Shown one piece after another: positions 21,095-32,968 of a DNA stretch of 64,000 bases (within the stretch, counting starts at the first letter, position 1; each line of letters starts with the position of its first letter). The position numbers and the translations under genes were made by a program. A model generated the notes under the pieces. The model was given only the letters and a program-made list of their open reading frames with translations. It did not search any database and had not been told where the DNA came from. Origin of the DNA: Usnea hakonensis (lineage: Eukaryota; Ascomycota; Lecanoromycetes; Lecanorales; Parmeliaceae); NCBI GenBank assembly GCA_013423325.1, contig BLJB01000010.1, positions 186,001 through 250,000 on the forward strand, written 5' to 3'.

Positions 21095-22135
21095 CTATTG
21101 TCCACCACGAAGTCTCAGCACCAAGTGCAGGGTGCTCTCCTTCTGAATGTTGTAATCTGACAACGTACGCCCGTCCTCCAATTGCTTACCAGCAAAGATC
21201 AAGCGTTGCTGGTCTGGTGGGATACCCTCCTTGTCTTGAATCTTTGCTTTGACGTTGTCAATGGTGTCTGATGACTCAACTTCCAAAGTGATGGTCTTCC
21301 CCGTGAGAGTCTTGACGAAGATTTGCATCCCTCCTCGTAATCGTAGAACCAAATGTAGTGTAGATTCTTTCTGGATGTTGTAGTCTGATAGGGTTCGCCC
21401 ATCTTCGAGTTGTTTGCCGGCAAAGATTAATCGCTGCTGGTCTGGTGGGATACCCTCTTTGTCCTGAATTTTGGCTTTGACGTTGTCGATTGTGTCTGAG
21501 GATTCGACCTCAAGTGTAATAGTCTTGCCAGTGAGAGTCTTGACGAAGATTTGCATACCACCACGGAGACGGAGCACGAGATGGAGCGTGGATTCTTTCT
21601 GGATATTGTAGTCGGACAGGGTGCGACCATCTTCAAGCTGCTTGCCGGCGAAGATGAGACGCTGCTGGTCCGGGGGAATGCCCTCCTTGTCCTGAATCTT
21701 GGCCTTCACATTGTCGATCGTGTCCGAGGACTCGACCTCCAAAGTGATGGTCTTACCAGTGAGGGTCTTGACGACTGTTGACGTGTTAGTGTTGAGAGAA
21801 ACCACGCGAATGGAAGTGACAACCTACAGATTTGCATGCCTCCACGTAGACGAAGGACCAAGTGGAGGGTGGACTCCTTCTGAATGTTGTAGTCGGAAAG
21901 AGTACGGCCGTCTTCTAATTGCTTGCCAGCGAAGATAAGACGCTGTTGATCCGGAGGAATGCCTTCCTTATCCTGAATTTTGGCCTTTACATTGTCGATG
22001 GTATCGCTAGACTCGACCTCGAGAGTGATGGTCTTGCCAGTGACTGAACGCGCTGTGTTAGTAGGTGGAGACTAATGAATGAGGCGGCGGCTGCAGGAGT
22101 GGGGTAAACTTACGGGTTTTCACAAAGATTTGCAT
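21095..22135 (-). CDS. UBI4: Polyubiquitin, four units plus terminal Gln
   Basis: Exons 22135-22114, 22043-21828 and 21774-21095 encode 305 residues: four head-to-tail 76-residue ubiquitins ending RLRGG, plus a terminal Gln that blocks the last unit until removed. Intron 1 interrupts unit 1 in the Leu codon after MQIFVKT. Intron 2 interrupts unit 2 in the Phe codon after MQI, so the introns sit at nearly matching places in adjacent units. Exon 3 holds most of unit 2 and all of units 3 and 4. The units are identical at protein level where read but differ at many third positions. Polyubiquitin supplies free ubiquitin, especially under stress. Confidence 0.97.
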
Positions 22136-22988
22136 GATGATAGGTGTTTGATGTAGATTGTTATGTCTCGCTTGATAGTAGATGAGTTTGGGAGTGAGTG
22201 TAAGCGGTTTTTGTATGGAGATTTGGTTAGTGGATGATTTAAAAGGTAGATGTAGGTAGGAAGGAAGAAGGAGGGAGGTTGAAGCGGTTTTGTAGTGAAG
22301 TTGAGGCGTATGACACAGCCATAGCGCTAAACCGAAAGTGTCAAAATTCAAAAGCGGCTCGAACGGAAGTGGCGAGAATCTTCTACAACATAAATTCACT
22401 CAGGCCAACCACCAAAAAACGCTCATATGTGTTTACCTAATCAAACCAAAAGTACATGAGCAAACCTCTTGATTTTCAAAAGTTAGGTGAAGAATAACGA
22501 TAGTAATGATATTTCACAAGACTTGTGCTACTGCTGATTTGGTTGTTCGTCATGCCCTGCAGGGCATTTGTAATATTTCCCCAGTCAAGCGCTTCTTATA
22601 AAGCTCAAGTGAATAATGGGTGCTTGCAAGGACGATGAACATGTCTCACTACACATTTGCGACTTTTTTGCATTCAAGAAGCTCCAGTATTCGCTTTCAG
22701 GAACCTGGGCCTAGCGCCCTCATGCCCTCGGAAAAAAAGCTGCTGCTCGGAAAGTAAAAGGCCGTGAATGTTCCTGGCTTCCATATCTACCATGACTCCA
22801 TCATCATAAAGCATCTAAATCGCTGCAGACGCTATGAGATGGTGGTACACCCTGTATGCATATGTTGCAGAGATATCACCATCCGCAGAAGCAAATGTCG
22901 CATCAACGTGCAAAATCGTACAGGGAGTCTATTCCCTTTTCATTCCATTACTGTCGTGAGACCGTAGTATATCATCGCGGCGTAATAC
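22136..22988. other. Intergenic, polyubiquitin promoter region
   Basis: About 850 bp with no supported gene. The portion nearest 22136 is purine-rich on the plus strand (CT-rich on the coding strand, as is common for fungal leaders). Confidence 0.5.
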
Positions 22989-25501
22989 CTAGCAGGCAGA
23001 AGCGCGAATCACAAGCTTCGATGTGAACTTGCCACATAAAGAGTCAAAGTCATCGCGATCAAAGGTCGTATCACATCGAGATCGTAAATATAAATCTGGA
23101 ATGACAGTAAGTCTTTCTCCAACCCTAGTATCATGGTGGAAGGGCTCACCATGACGCGTCACATGCTGGCGAACTTCCGTCAAGGCCTCGCATACAGCTT
23201 GGTTTGAGTTCAATAGATGGTGGTGCTTTCGAGATTCCCATTCCTGAAACGCGGGAAGCTTCTGGGATATAGCGGAAAAGAGACCAACGATAACACCAAC
23301 GGGGGTGGATTCCATGTCGTAGCAGAACTTGCTAACGACTTCTTTGTCCTGCTTGGGATCAGTGTTGTTCAGAAGCGGTAAGGTATGGGATATCCTTACA
23401 GGAATCCGATAATGGCAATCGAATTGCATCTCTTCCCACACCGAGAGTAAGATCGCAGCCACCATGAAGATAGTCGGCCAATGTCTCAGCTTGTCCTTTG
23501 TGTAGACACTCGAGTACAACTGGGATAATTCTTCCAAGACTTCCTTTTGCAAGTCTCGCCACATCGTCGCCATGGCATCCTTGATCTGGAAATTGATCAT
23601 GACTGGAGCGACCGTCTTGCCGTAGAATTTGGAGGTGGTATCATTTATCTTGCCAAGAAAACCTTCCTCCTCTGGTATGCCCTCGACCATGGTCACATGC
23701 TGGGTGAGGTTGTAGGCAATCAGCAACTTCAAGCACTTCCGGATGACTGGAGTTCTCTCGCGATACCAGTACCGATAGGCTGTCTGAAGCATCTGGGTAA
23801 GGAATGGAGTGCCGTCAAAGTACTCATCGACAAACTCCACAAAGCCGCCGTCAATGTGATTGTCAAGGTACTCAGACAAGATCGCAGTTGGGATTCCTTC
23901 TACCCCGCAAGAAAGCTTCGCAGTGTTCACCGAGTGCTCCCAGGGGACTTCAGATACCGTCTCCACCCAGTCCAACCCAAAGCAACTCTCGTCTCGGACG
24001 AAAACCTCACGAGCACGGACTGGCAACATGTGACCGTAGCCATGGGTAATGAACAGGGTTCGCTCGTGCTCCGCAAAGCCTTTGATGTTGCAGATGGAGA
24101 ATCCGAGACTGACATGACGCTCGTAGTCCGCCCTCCAATCTTTCATGAAATAGGCAACCTCTTTGATATCGATGCGTGTGCATGGAACCTGCCATAAGCG
24201 TGCATGGGACGGTTGGCATCCTTCACAGGGCTCTCCAATGTCACACTAGACTTTTGTCAGTCGCCACAATCACACGACGACACAAAAAGACTTACGGTCT
24301 TCTTGAGGAATTTGCAGCGGATGCAAGCTCCGAGTTTCCTTATTTCAGATGCCTGTTTCCTTTGCTCCGGTCGTAATGGACCCTTTCTTCGTCCTACACG
24401 CTTCTCTGTATCAATCCTTGGAGCCTGTGCCTGCCTGCGTATCGTTGGTTTTGTCGCTTTGCTATTCAAATTCTTCTTGGCAGCTTGGCGCCTTCCCGGA
24501 GGCGAGACCCTTCCAGTTGACGTTGGGGACTGTTGGGGAGACGTAGAGGTCTTGATTCTGATTGGCTTGACAACCGACGAGGTGACAATGGTCGAGCGAG
24601 TATGCTGTTCTCGTTCTTGCTTAATAGGAGGTGAGCCTGCCGGGCAATCCGTATGATCACGGTGAAACTCTATATCACTCAGACTTGTGGAACGGTCACT
24701 AGAGGGTGAACCGATTGCATGTTGAGGCAGATTGACATAGCTGCCCCATGATTGACGAGATTGCTGAGATTGCTGCTCGACGTCCGAATAAGACGAGTCG
24801 GAAAAGGTCCGCGGATGGTGATGGAGTGTCTGTTCGGGGTTGAAAATGTTCCCACCATGCAGATCTTGGTAAGATCCGTCCAGAGTTGTGTGGTATTCCA
24901 CCGAGTTCCAACCATTATCGCTACTCGAGAGAGACCGAACTTCCAGCGACGTATCCGTAGGAGAGGTTGCTAGGTTCTGAGGGGGTAGATTCATGTCTGC
25001 TAGGCCGCTCGACATTGGATACATAAATTCGTTGGAGATGTCTTGCCAGTTGAACGGTATACTGCCGTCCATCTGGCCTGCGATGGGCATATAAGCACTC
25101 GAGTCATACTGTACCTGAGGGACGTATTCTGTTGGTGAAGTCTGGAAGGGCATCGCGAAACCGGCGTCGGCGCCAAACTGCTGAGGGAAGGTGTCCAATG
25201 GATAGGTAAACTGTTGGGCTTGAGTGTGCTGGTTGAGGCGCCAGTCTGGTATATAGGCCTGAGGTTGACTGATGGAGTGGTCGAAGGCTTGGGATAGACT
25301 TTGTAGTGGAGTCGTTGACCGCTTCATGATATTGGAGGGGTTGGTGTTGGCGCTTTGGTGATGCGGTGCGGACCGTAAGGCATTTGAGTCGGCTGGGATG
25401 GTGATGGGCCAGCTTACTCGCGAGGTGTATGGGTATGGCAGACCTCTTGGGTCGAAGTCGAAGTCGGCGAGGCCATCAGCAGACAAATCCACGTCGACCA
25501 T
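22989..25501 (-). CDS. Zn2Cys6 (Gal4-type) transcription regulator
   Basis: Exons 25501-24296, 24245-23400 and 23348-22989 give 803 residues. The zinc cluster lies in mid-protein rather than at the N-terminus: Cys393, 396, 403, 409, 412 and 424, spaced C-x2-C-x6-C-x5-C-x2-C-x11-C, with basic residues around (RKGPLRPEQRKQASEIRKLG before it). Intron 1 falls exactly between KFLKKT and the third Cys. The first 390 residues are Ser/Gln/Pro-rich, like an activation region. The C-terminal 380 residues are folded and mostly helical, without the usual fungal-specific TF domain that I can recognise. The second intron (51 nt, GTAAGG to CAG) has no stop in frame. Retention would add 17 residues (820 total). 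Targets are unknown. Location is nuclear by family. Confidence 0.85.
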
Positions 25502-26692
25502 GGTGGGCGAGCGATGCCAAGGTGAACTTGTTGGGGAAATAGGATTATCGTGTCGAGGGAGGATCTAGAGGAAAGTGCACCATGATTCATGAGCAGCGGG
25601 TATGGGGTTGTCTGAAAGTCTGACCAAGAAAAATGAGGTGAGAATTGTAATAAGGCCTATAATAATAGTGGATAGTAGATGGTGGGATAGCGGAGAGCAT
25701 CCGCGGGTGTGATTTGATTTTTGGGATTTTCTTGGGGGGGGGGTAGCCTTAGGTCAGTCAGTCAATCACCCGGGGGTGGTTAGGGGAGGGGGGGTGTGGG
25801 TGTGGGAGGGAGGTGAGGTGGTTGGGGTTCAATTTCCAATTTCCCTCCTTCTCCTTCTTTTTCCTTCGATCACGTACTATCTTTTTCCTTTCATCCTTCA
25901 AAAATCCCTCTTTCCCTTTCCCTGTCCATCCCAGCCCATCATTTTCCCTCGCAATAAAAGGAAGGAGAAAAGGAGAGGTGGTCGCGTTCCCCGGTGGTGT
26001 AGAGAGGCAAGAAGAGCGGTGAAGATGGAGCCAAAATGATAGGACGAATGATGCCAAGAAAAAGGTGGGGTAGGCGGTAGGCCGGGACTGACATTGGCTA
26101 GACAATAATTCAAGACTTGCAGGGTTAAGCCGTTCAGGGTTCAATCAACTAAAGTAAACCGGCTTTTGCGCCATGCCGAGGAAACAGAATAGTGGATTAA
26201 AGGAATAATAATAAGGAATATGCAGCTCGCTCGAGGGAGACATCTCCGCTTCTACTTGACCCTTTAGGTTACGCTTATATTCTAGCTATCGGTAATGGTA
26301 TACTCCGTAATGGTATGATGGTAGACAGTCTGTATCACCCAGGTATATCATCCCAATCCATCCCATCCAAATCAACAACACTCTACTTGATACTCTAATG
26401 ATTAGAAATTTGGCTGCATAAGAGCATCTCACCATCTCCTCCTTGCTGCCTTTTTAAAACATAAAGCATGGACGGATATAACATGGCCAAGATAACGGGT
26501 CCACGCACGAACAGAGTGTTCATATCCCTTTCCAATTTCCACATGCATGATGAAAATCACGAGTATCGCCGTACCGCCAATTGCTCCATCTAACCCCTAT
26601 CCCCTTGCAGCGTGCAACCACTGAAACATTACAATCATGTCTTGCTTCCCAAAGCAAAGACATCCTCGTTGACCATGATGGGCAGACACTAA
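25502..26692. other. Intergenic, regulator promoter/leader
   Basis: About 1.2 kb without a supported gene. It contains a G-rich run at 25734-25742, a GGGTGTGGG/GGGAGG stretch near 25775-25820 and a T/C-rich block at 25840-25935. The regulator's 5' leader is probably long. Confidence 0.5.
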
Positions 26693-27196
26693 TCAAACAA
26701 TCTCAGTAATCCGGATTGAAAAGGATTCAAATGAACAATCAGACCCCCCACACCCGAGACCAAAGGATTGCAGACGGCTCTGCAAGTGCTGACATGATGG
26801 GCGGGCTATAAAGATGGTGCCCACCAGAATCAATGGCGTTGGGTAAGCCGAATCAAACAAGAACGATGTATCTTCCCGAAAATACTGGGCAGGGCTCAAA
26901 GGCAGCGTCCCGGCCACTGCGTACACCAGTGGCTTAGACGTTTTCGTATACGTATTGCGAAGATGTCGAAACGCATCGAAAGTGAACGAATGTGGGTTTG
27001 TCGTTTTAAATAATCTACTCATGGTGGCTAGTCTCATGCTGCCTGGATTCGATGATGTCGGAAATTCATCTGGATGTAACCTAAAGTAGAATCTTGGTAC
27101 TCGTACCTGTCGGCATGTCCTAGCTACATTTTGCTTTGTCAGTGAGGTGCATGCTACTGTGCTTACCGAGTACATCGTCATAGTTGTATCTCCCAT
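26693..27196 (-). CDS. Unknown protein, tentative
   Basis: One frame is open for 167 codons from ATG 27196 (MGDTTMTMYSVSTVAC). The later part (FTFDAFRHLRNTYTKTSKPL, YPTPLILVGTIFIARPS) has a coding look and one moderately hydrophobic segment. The first 50 codons contain GTAAGC at 27167 and TAG acceptors near 27120 and 27082. The true start may therefore be a short exon spliced further in, or MRLATMSRLFKTTNPHSF. The family is not recognised. It could be chance. Confidence 0.3.
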   Translation of the reverse strand: MGDTTMTMYSVSTVACTSLTKQNVARTCRQVRVPRFYFRLHPDEFPTSSNPGSMRLATMSRLFKTTNPHSFTFDAFRHLRNTYTKTSKPLVYAVAGTLPLSPAQYFREDTSFLFDSAYPTPLILVGTIFIARPSCQHLQSRLQSFGLGCGGSDCSFESFSIRITEIV

Positions 27197-27544
27197 TGTG
27201 AAGAGACTAGGTAAATCATGATGAGATTATTAGAGTTATGATACTGGCAAGGTAGAATAATACAATGCAAGATGCATTCTGTACATGGAGGTCAAATTTC
27301 TGCATCAGTCGAGGTATCTTACCTTGCTTTGAGGCTTACTCTACTCTAGCCTTGTAGGGCTGGGATTTTTCGTCTTTGTTCTACTCTACGCCATCAGGTA
27401 CTCGTACTCGAGCCCACACAGAATTAGAAAAATTGAAGAAATTCATAGCGACAAGAAATCACACTCATTTTACGCCTTCCCGGCCATGATGAGAATCATG
27501 CAGGAAGTCTAGCAAGCACTTCTCCGCTTCCTTGAGTACTAGGA
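27197..27544. other. Divergent spacer before the farnesyltransferase gene
   Basis: About 350 bp lie between the tentative minus-strand gene and the plus-strand RAM1 gene. No gene is seen. Confidence 0.45.
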
Positions 27545-29388
27545 ATGAAGGTAAAGCCAAAACGGTCCAAGATCATATTCCAAGGTCGTAGATCTGCCCA
27601 GGGGCACCTTACGAATGGTGTCTCGAAGGCTACTGAAGGCAATACGTCCTGGGAAATGACGTCCATTGACAACGTGGTTCCGTCAGATCTCGAGGAGCAG
27701 GTCGAGTCACTACCGCGCGATAGCCTCGACCAAATGACTCTACGTAACCGAGGCATCATGAAAAGCAGCGTCACAGATGGTTCTCAAGTACCTGAGCTGT
27801 TCACATCCTTACCTCCTATCAGAGACCCTTTAGTCACAGACACATCTCTTTCGCAAGATGAGACAGCCGAGGACTGTCTACCATTTCATGATGGCACCGA
27901 CGGAAGCTTATTTGATCTCAATTCAAAAGGCATTCCTAGACTGAGAAGAGCACACCACGTGAAATTCCTGACCAATGCGATTCAGAATGCAAAGTACATT
28001 GCTTATGATCCTCAACGGCCATGGCTGGTTTACTGGTGTTTGACTGGTCTCGGTGTCCTCGGCGAAAACTTGGAGGAATGGCGTGACAGAGTTCTGGATA
28101 CCTTTTCGCCTTTGCAGAATCCAAGGGGAGGCTTTGGTGGAGGTCATGGCCAGATATCGCACGCTGCACCTTCTTATGCGGTCGTTCTGAGTCTTGCCAT
28201 GGTTGGTGACAGCGAGAGCTTAGACATGATTGACAGACGAACATTGTGAGTAGTCCTAGGGGCTTGAAGCGAGAGGATAATGACAGAATGTCTTTCGTTC
28301 TTAGATGGAGATGGCTTGGCGAGCTAAAGCAAAGCGATGGCGGGTTTAGGATGAGTGTTGGTGGAGAGGAAGATGTACGGTAAGGCCTCCAGAGGATGGA
28401 TCTCAACGATCAATGCTTATAAATATAGGGGAGCATATTGTGCAATGACCATCATTTCTTTGCTCGCAATACCCCTCGAACTTCCACCGAACGCTCCCTC
28501 GAGAGCGACAGGATTTACTTCGTTTTTAGATGGGCTACCGGAGTACCTATCACGTTGTACGAATGCTTGCTCAAGTTCCAGATGCTCTAAATTAATCTAT
28601 GAAGCTAGGCCAAACATTCGAGGGTGGGATATCTGGTGCCCCGCAGACTGAAGCTCATGGCGCTTATGCATTCTGTGTGCTTGCATGCTTGTGCATTCTC
28701 GGGCCACCCCATGAAATAATTCCGAAGTACGCTGGTACTTACCGCTACCTGAAATGAACGGATCGCTGATGAATTAAAGATATTTGAATCTACCACTACT
28801 AATGTCTTGGCTCTCCGCACGACAATACGCACCAGAGGGCGGCTTCTCAGGTAGGACCAATAAGCTTGTAGATGGATGCTACAGCCACTGGGTCGGCGGC
28901 TGCTGGCCCCTGATCGAAGCGGCCTTGAATGGACCTCAAACATCGGTCTCGATCGATTGGCCAAGAGCCTCAAACCTGTACAGCAAAGAAGGGCTGAGTC
29001 GATACATCCTTTCGTGCTGTCAAAAAGATAGCGGGGGGTTCAGAGACAAACCTAGCACGTAAGTAACGTCACCGAAACGCCACGCGGGGCGAGGTTGACA
29101 GCGCTTTTCAGGTTTCCGGACTCATATCATTCGTGTTATGTATTGGCAGGGCTGAGCTCCACACAGTATCACAACTACTTCAACAGCCAATTTGATGACG
29201 TGACTTCTGACGCACTTGGCTGGGCTCTGGGGTGGAGCTCTTCAAGGATCGTCGCTGGATTTGAGAGCGGTGATGAGGAAATTGTTGGTGCAGAAGATAG
29301 GCTTGAACCTCTGCATCCGATTTTTGTAATTCCATTCACTGCTGTAGAACGGTGTTCCCAGCAATTCAGTCAGAAGACAGGGTTTTGA
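27545..29388 (+). CDS. RAM1: Protein farnesyltransferase beta subunit
   Basis: Six exons (27545-28245, 28305-28379, 28429-28556, 28619-28736, 28780-29058, 29112-29388) join in frame to 525 residues. The prenyltransferase alpha-alpha barrel repeats are clear: NPRGGFGGGHGQISHAAPSY, LKQSDGGFRMSVGGEEDVRG, CQTFEGGISGAPQTEAHGAY, APEGGFSGRTNKLVDGCYSHW and KDSGGFRDKPST. The zinc ligands Asp and Cys (DGCYSHW) and His (DSYHSCY) are present. With the alpha subunit, the enzyme attaches farnesyl to CaaX proteins such as Ras and pheromone precursors in the cytosol. The N-terminal ~120 residues before the barrel are variable. The first ATG is used because no better one is near. Confidence 0.93.
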
Positions 29389-31482
29389 AAGGTTGATCCT
29401 GAACAGCCAACTCGTTCAATATGTGCCTCTTCATGAATGATTTGTATTTCCAAGGTTAATTTCAGCATGAGGAGAGGCAGGAGGCAGCATGTATTATCTT
29501 CGGTGAGTTCTTATAAGAGTCTCAAGAGACACTCGAAAGTGTGTAAAGTTCAGAAGAGCGTATGCAAGCGCCAAGACTTATCCTTTTCGGTACTAGCTTG
29601 AAAAAACTGGGTTTTTGACCCGGCTTGAGTTTGACTTCACCTCCAAAAATGCGGAGACTTCCTCGCAGATTGAATCTAGAAAGTGGTATCCTTGGATCCT
29701 TGGGAGATACCGTATGCACGATCATCTTTGCTCAGCTTCCATGCTTGCTGATGATTCCTCCAGAAGTCTGATTCTCGCTAGCCTTGGGCCCTTGAGGAAT
29801 GACGAGCCTGGTCAGATCATCTTACCGCCGATGGGGAGAAACGGCTCGATGCAGGGCCTACTTAGCTGCATAACATGGTATAAACGGGCGCGCCGTCTTC
29901 TTCGCCCCCACTGGCCATTAGTAGCTAACACATACGTAGGCAAGGTAGTATCCTACGGATAATATTGAAGCGCTGTCGGGCTTTTAGGTCGGAAAATTCG
30001 ATCGAGGGACCCTTTTGTCCATATCCTGGACAATTATTGCTCAAGGCTTCACAGTAGCACGGAATTCGAAACCGCGAAAAAGCATAAGAAACGGCATATC
30101 TTTATTCTCTGTCGTTGATTGGGACGGAACTTTATCGTTTACATCGTCGATTACCACGGGTGACGATGCCGGGAAGGATGATGAAGACGTTGCATAGACC
30201 AGTAAGCTACGAATTACACTTCGAGTTCGTCCGAGTCGAATAGCCGTTCTCGGCCTCCAACGCATACCTCCCTGCACCCTCAAACGCATTGCCAACTCAT
30301 CAAGCGTGCATAGATCAGTGAGCATGGCAGCACGCCCGACTTATTTGAGTTTGCCAAATTTTGACTGCAGCGTCAGCGTGATTAAATTTTGCAATGAATA
30401 ATAATAGCTTCGGAACGTTTTGACGACCCCAGGTTAGCGACAGGGGAGCAAAGAAACCACGCAGCTGGGATATCCCAATCATGTTAAGCTCGAGTGCTAA
30501 TTAAGCGCAACGAGCGCCGCCGAGGTTTACCTAGGTCTTGGGCTCAGAATTCCCTTGAAAATTTGCATGGCCTGGCGATAGAAGCCTGGGTTGTTTGGAC
30601 TTCGCTTTTACGCTCTCCAAGGATTGGCCACTCGTTGGTCTGTGCTCGATGGAGGATCTTCGCACGAAAGACAACGCAAATAAGACAACGCAAATATGCC
30701 TGACCGAGATTCCTCTCGCATTAGCCAGAGGGGTCAAAACACGAACTGCAGAAGTCATTATCCCAGAAGTATATAAGCACCTGATCTTGCGGGGTCGATA
30801 CTTATTTACCTCTTACATCTACCTATGAGAATGCTCCGTCATTGAACCAGGCGTCTTGGTTGCCACTGACGCGCATCTTTAGTGTGGAGACGGGGCATAA
30901 AATATCAGCGGCATCTGCACGTCAATCATCGCCGCTCCTTACCTTGATCGCTCCAGACATTGATTTCATAGGTCAATGGCTCCTCACGTCGGGCCCTAGA
31001 AGCTCTCACTGGTAAAACGTGCGCCAGCGCATCGTCGCGTGAGTTAGCATGAGCCGCAGACGTCGACAATGCTGCCAGAAGTACCCTACCAGTGCTGGCC
31101 GAGTATCTTCCTTCTCCACTTTGTTATTGACTCTTTTGTGGATCGATCTGGCAGTGATATATAGCTGCCACTCGAGGCTGCATTTCACAGATCCAGGTTT
31201 CCTCTATGCACCAAATATTCTCCGGACTGCATTTTTCATTAGTAGATTGGCATCGCACCTGGAAACTGCAAGCAAGCGTTTCAAACATAGCAGAGTGACC
31301 GTTTCAAACTTGGTTCAACATCTTGTCTGCTACGGATTCATACAGGGAGGGTACATTGGGCACCAACGCTCCTGATAGCCAACTGGAGCTTTCACCAAAA
31401 AAAAAAGTCAATTGCTAGTCAATCCCGAGCTTTCGTTTTCCGGCACACCTCCCACCCTCGGATCCACACCACCATCGCGGCT
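29389..31482. other. Gene-poor region, no supported gene
   Basis: This is 2.1 kb of short overlapping ORFs. The longest (29615-29962, plus) has no family features. There is a small direct repeat AGACAACGCAAATA near 30668/30682. Nothing resembling tRNA, rRNA or a transposase was seen. Confidence 0.5.
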
Positions 31483-32286
31483 ATGTATTACCAGGAGTAT
31501 CTATCCAGTCAGTCATCTCCTTTGTGTTTGCGACTTGTGATTTTACATTGCTGCCCATTCCTCACCACCCATCTCACTTGATCGCCGATGTACTGGTAGG
31601 ATACTATGCCTCCTTATTTTCTCCATACACTGTGGCGCTTGCGTGATGCCTCCATTCAATCCTTCCCACTGCCAGTAATCTGGGTTTGATTGGGCGTACC
31701 AATTTTCTGTTCGCCATTTCGTCCAACCTACTTTACTTTGGATTGAAGGAGATTGGACCCAGCTTTGCTAAGCTTCGGGGACCCGTCACTGATACTGTTT
31801 CAATTAGATCTATGCCACCGTCGCCAATGGCCGGAGCCTCTCTACAGGTTGTTCCGAACAGGACCCGGCTTCATCTGTGTTGCACGTGTCAACAATCGCG
31901 AGTATCAAACTGATACGATACATGAGAATGAACGCCTGGCCCAGGAGAATGCTGCTATGCGGGCGTATCTCATCTGTCAAAACTTCTCCAAGAGCGACGG
32001 CATGTATCCAACTGGTCACAAAGGCCGGAGAGGAGGAGATGTCGTTCAAGGGTTGCCAGTCGCCATAGGACAGGAGAGGATGAGCGTCTACACGGACGAT
32101 TCAAGGAGTAGCGGAAGTCGGAGCGGCGGTAGTAGCCCTACGACTGCTGAGAGTGGCCATTTTTATGGCAGCTCCTATGGGAGCCAAACCTACGGGGGTA
32201 ACCGTAGGCTCAGCTCCGGAAGTGGGGTCGGAAGTGGAGGTGGCTACACTAGCAAGTCCTCGAGACATCGGAGCGGGCGCCGTTGA
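31483..32286 (+). CDS. Unknown protein with Ser/Gly-rich tail
   Basis: The proposed structure is a short first exon 31483-31507 (MYYQEYLS) and a main exon 31808-32286, giving 167 residues. The core reads RRQWPEPLYRLFRTGPGFIC, VARVNNREYQTDT, then LAQENAAMRAYLICQNFS. It has the look of a conserved fungal domain, though I cannot name it. The tail is low-complexity Ser/Gly/Arg (SRSSGSRSGGSS, SGSGVGSGGGY) ending SSRHRSGRR. The 300-nt intron and its GTCAGT donor are weaker than elsewhere, so the 5' end is the uncertain part. The frame of the main exon is firm. No signal or membrane segment is seen. Confidence 0.5.
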
Positions 32287-32968
32287 GCTTCTCCATTGGC
32301 GTACAATCTCACCCACCCGGAAACCTGGTTTCGAATGCACATCTTTCCTTCTGGCAATTTTACGATCTTTTCAAATGCGACATTGATGACATAATGACCG
32401 ACACGACCTAGACTTAATTGATTACGAGAGGGGCTTGCTAAGGGTTGAGAGATCGAAAACATTCATAGCGGAAGCGTTGCATCTTCTTCCTTTCTCGCGG
32501 AAGAGGTCATCATCACTTTGAGCATCCTGGAGCGTGCATTTCGAACAATGTTTGAGTGTCGAGTTTCTCAATTTAACCACTACTTGTGTGATGCATAGCG
32601 ACGGTTGAGGGGTTGGAAGGCCTCAAGCCTTAGTCAGAAACATCTAGAAGTCTTAATAACGAAGTTCTTGAATGCACTCTTCAATCTTGTCATACACAGC
32701 AACCGCGACTCTGGCTCGATCAAGGAGTAAAGGTACGCCGGCTACTTGCGTTTCGTCTTACTAAGGTATTTTGATAGTATGGAAAGGGGGTCAGCCCTAT
32801 GGCTTCGCACTTGCTTGAAGCAAGTTTTTTGAGGTGGCTTCTTTCGCGTCAAGCTTGGTCTTTAATACATAGTACACGTAAATAATCTTGTTCATATTCT
32901 TCTGCGCTTCTGGTTATGCCTTGCAACTTAATCCCACCTGCTTCTCGCATCCTGCAGAGTACGGCAAC
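32287..32968. other. Intergenic, MCU upstream region
   Basis: No gene is supported. The MCU frame is open upstream to 32888, but an ATG at 32969 gives the better mitochondrial presequence. Confidence 0.5.

Noticed and set aside
29389..31482. Possible tRNA or 5S gene in the gene-poor region.
   Set aside because: No B-box-like GGTTCRANNCC with matching stems was found here or elsewhere by eye outside exons.
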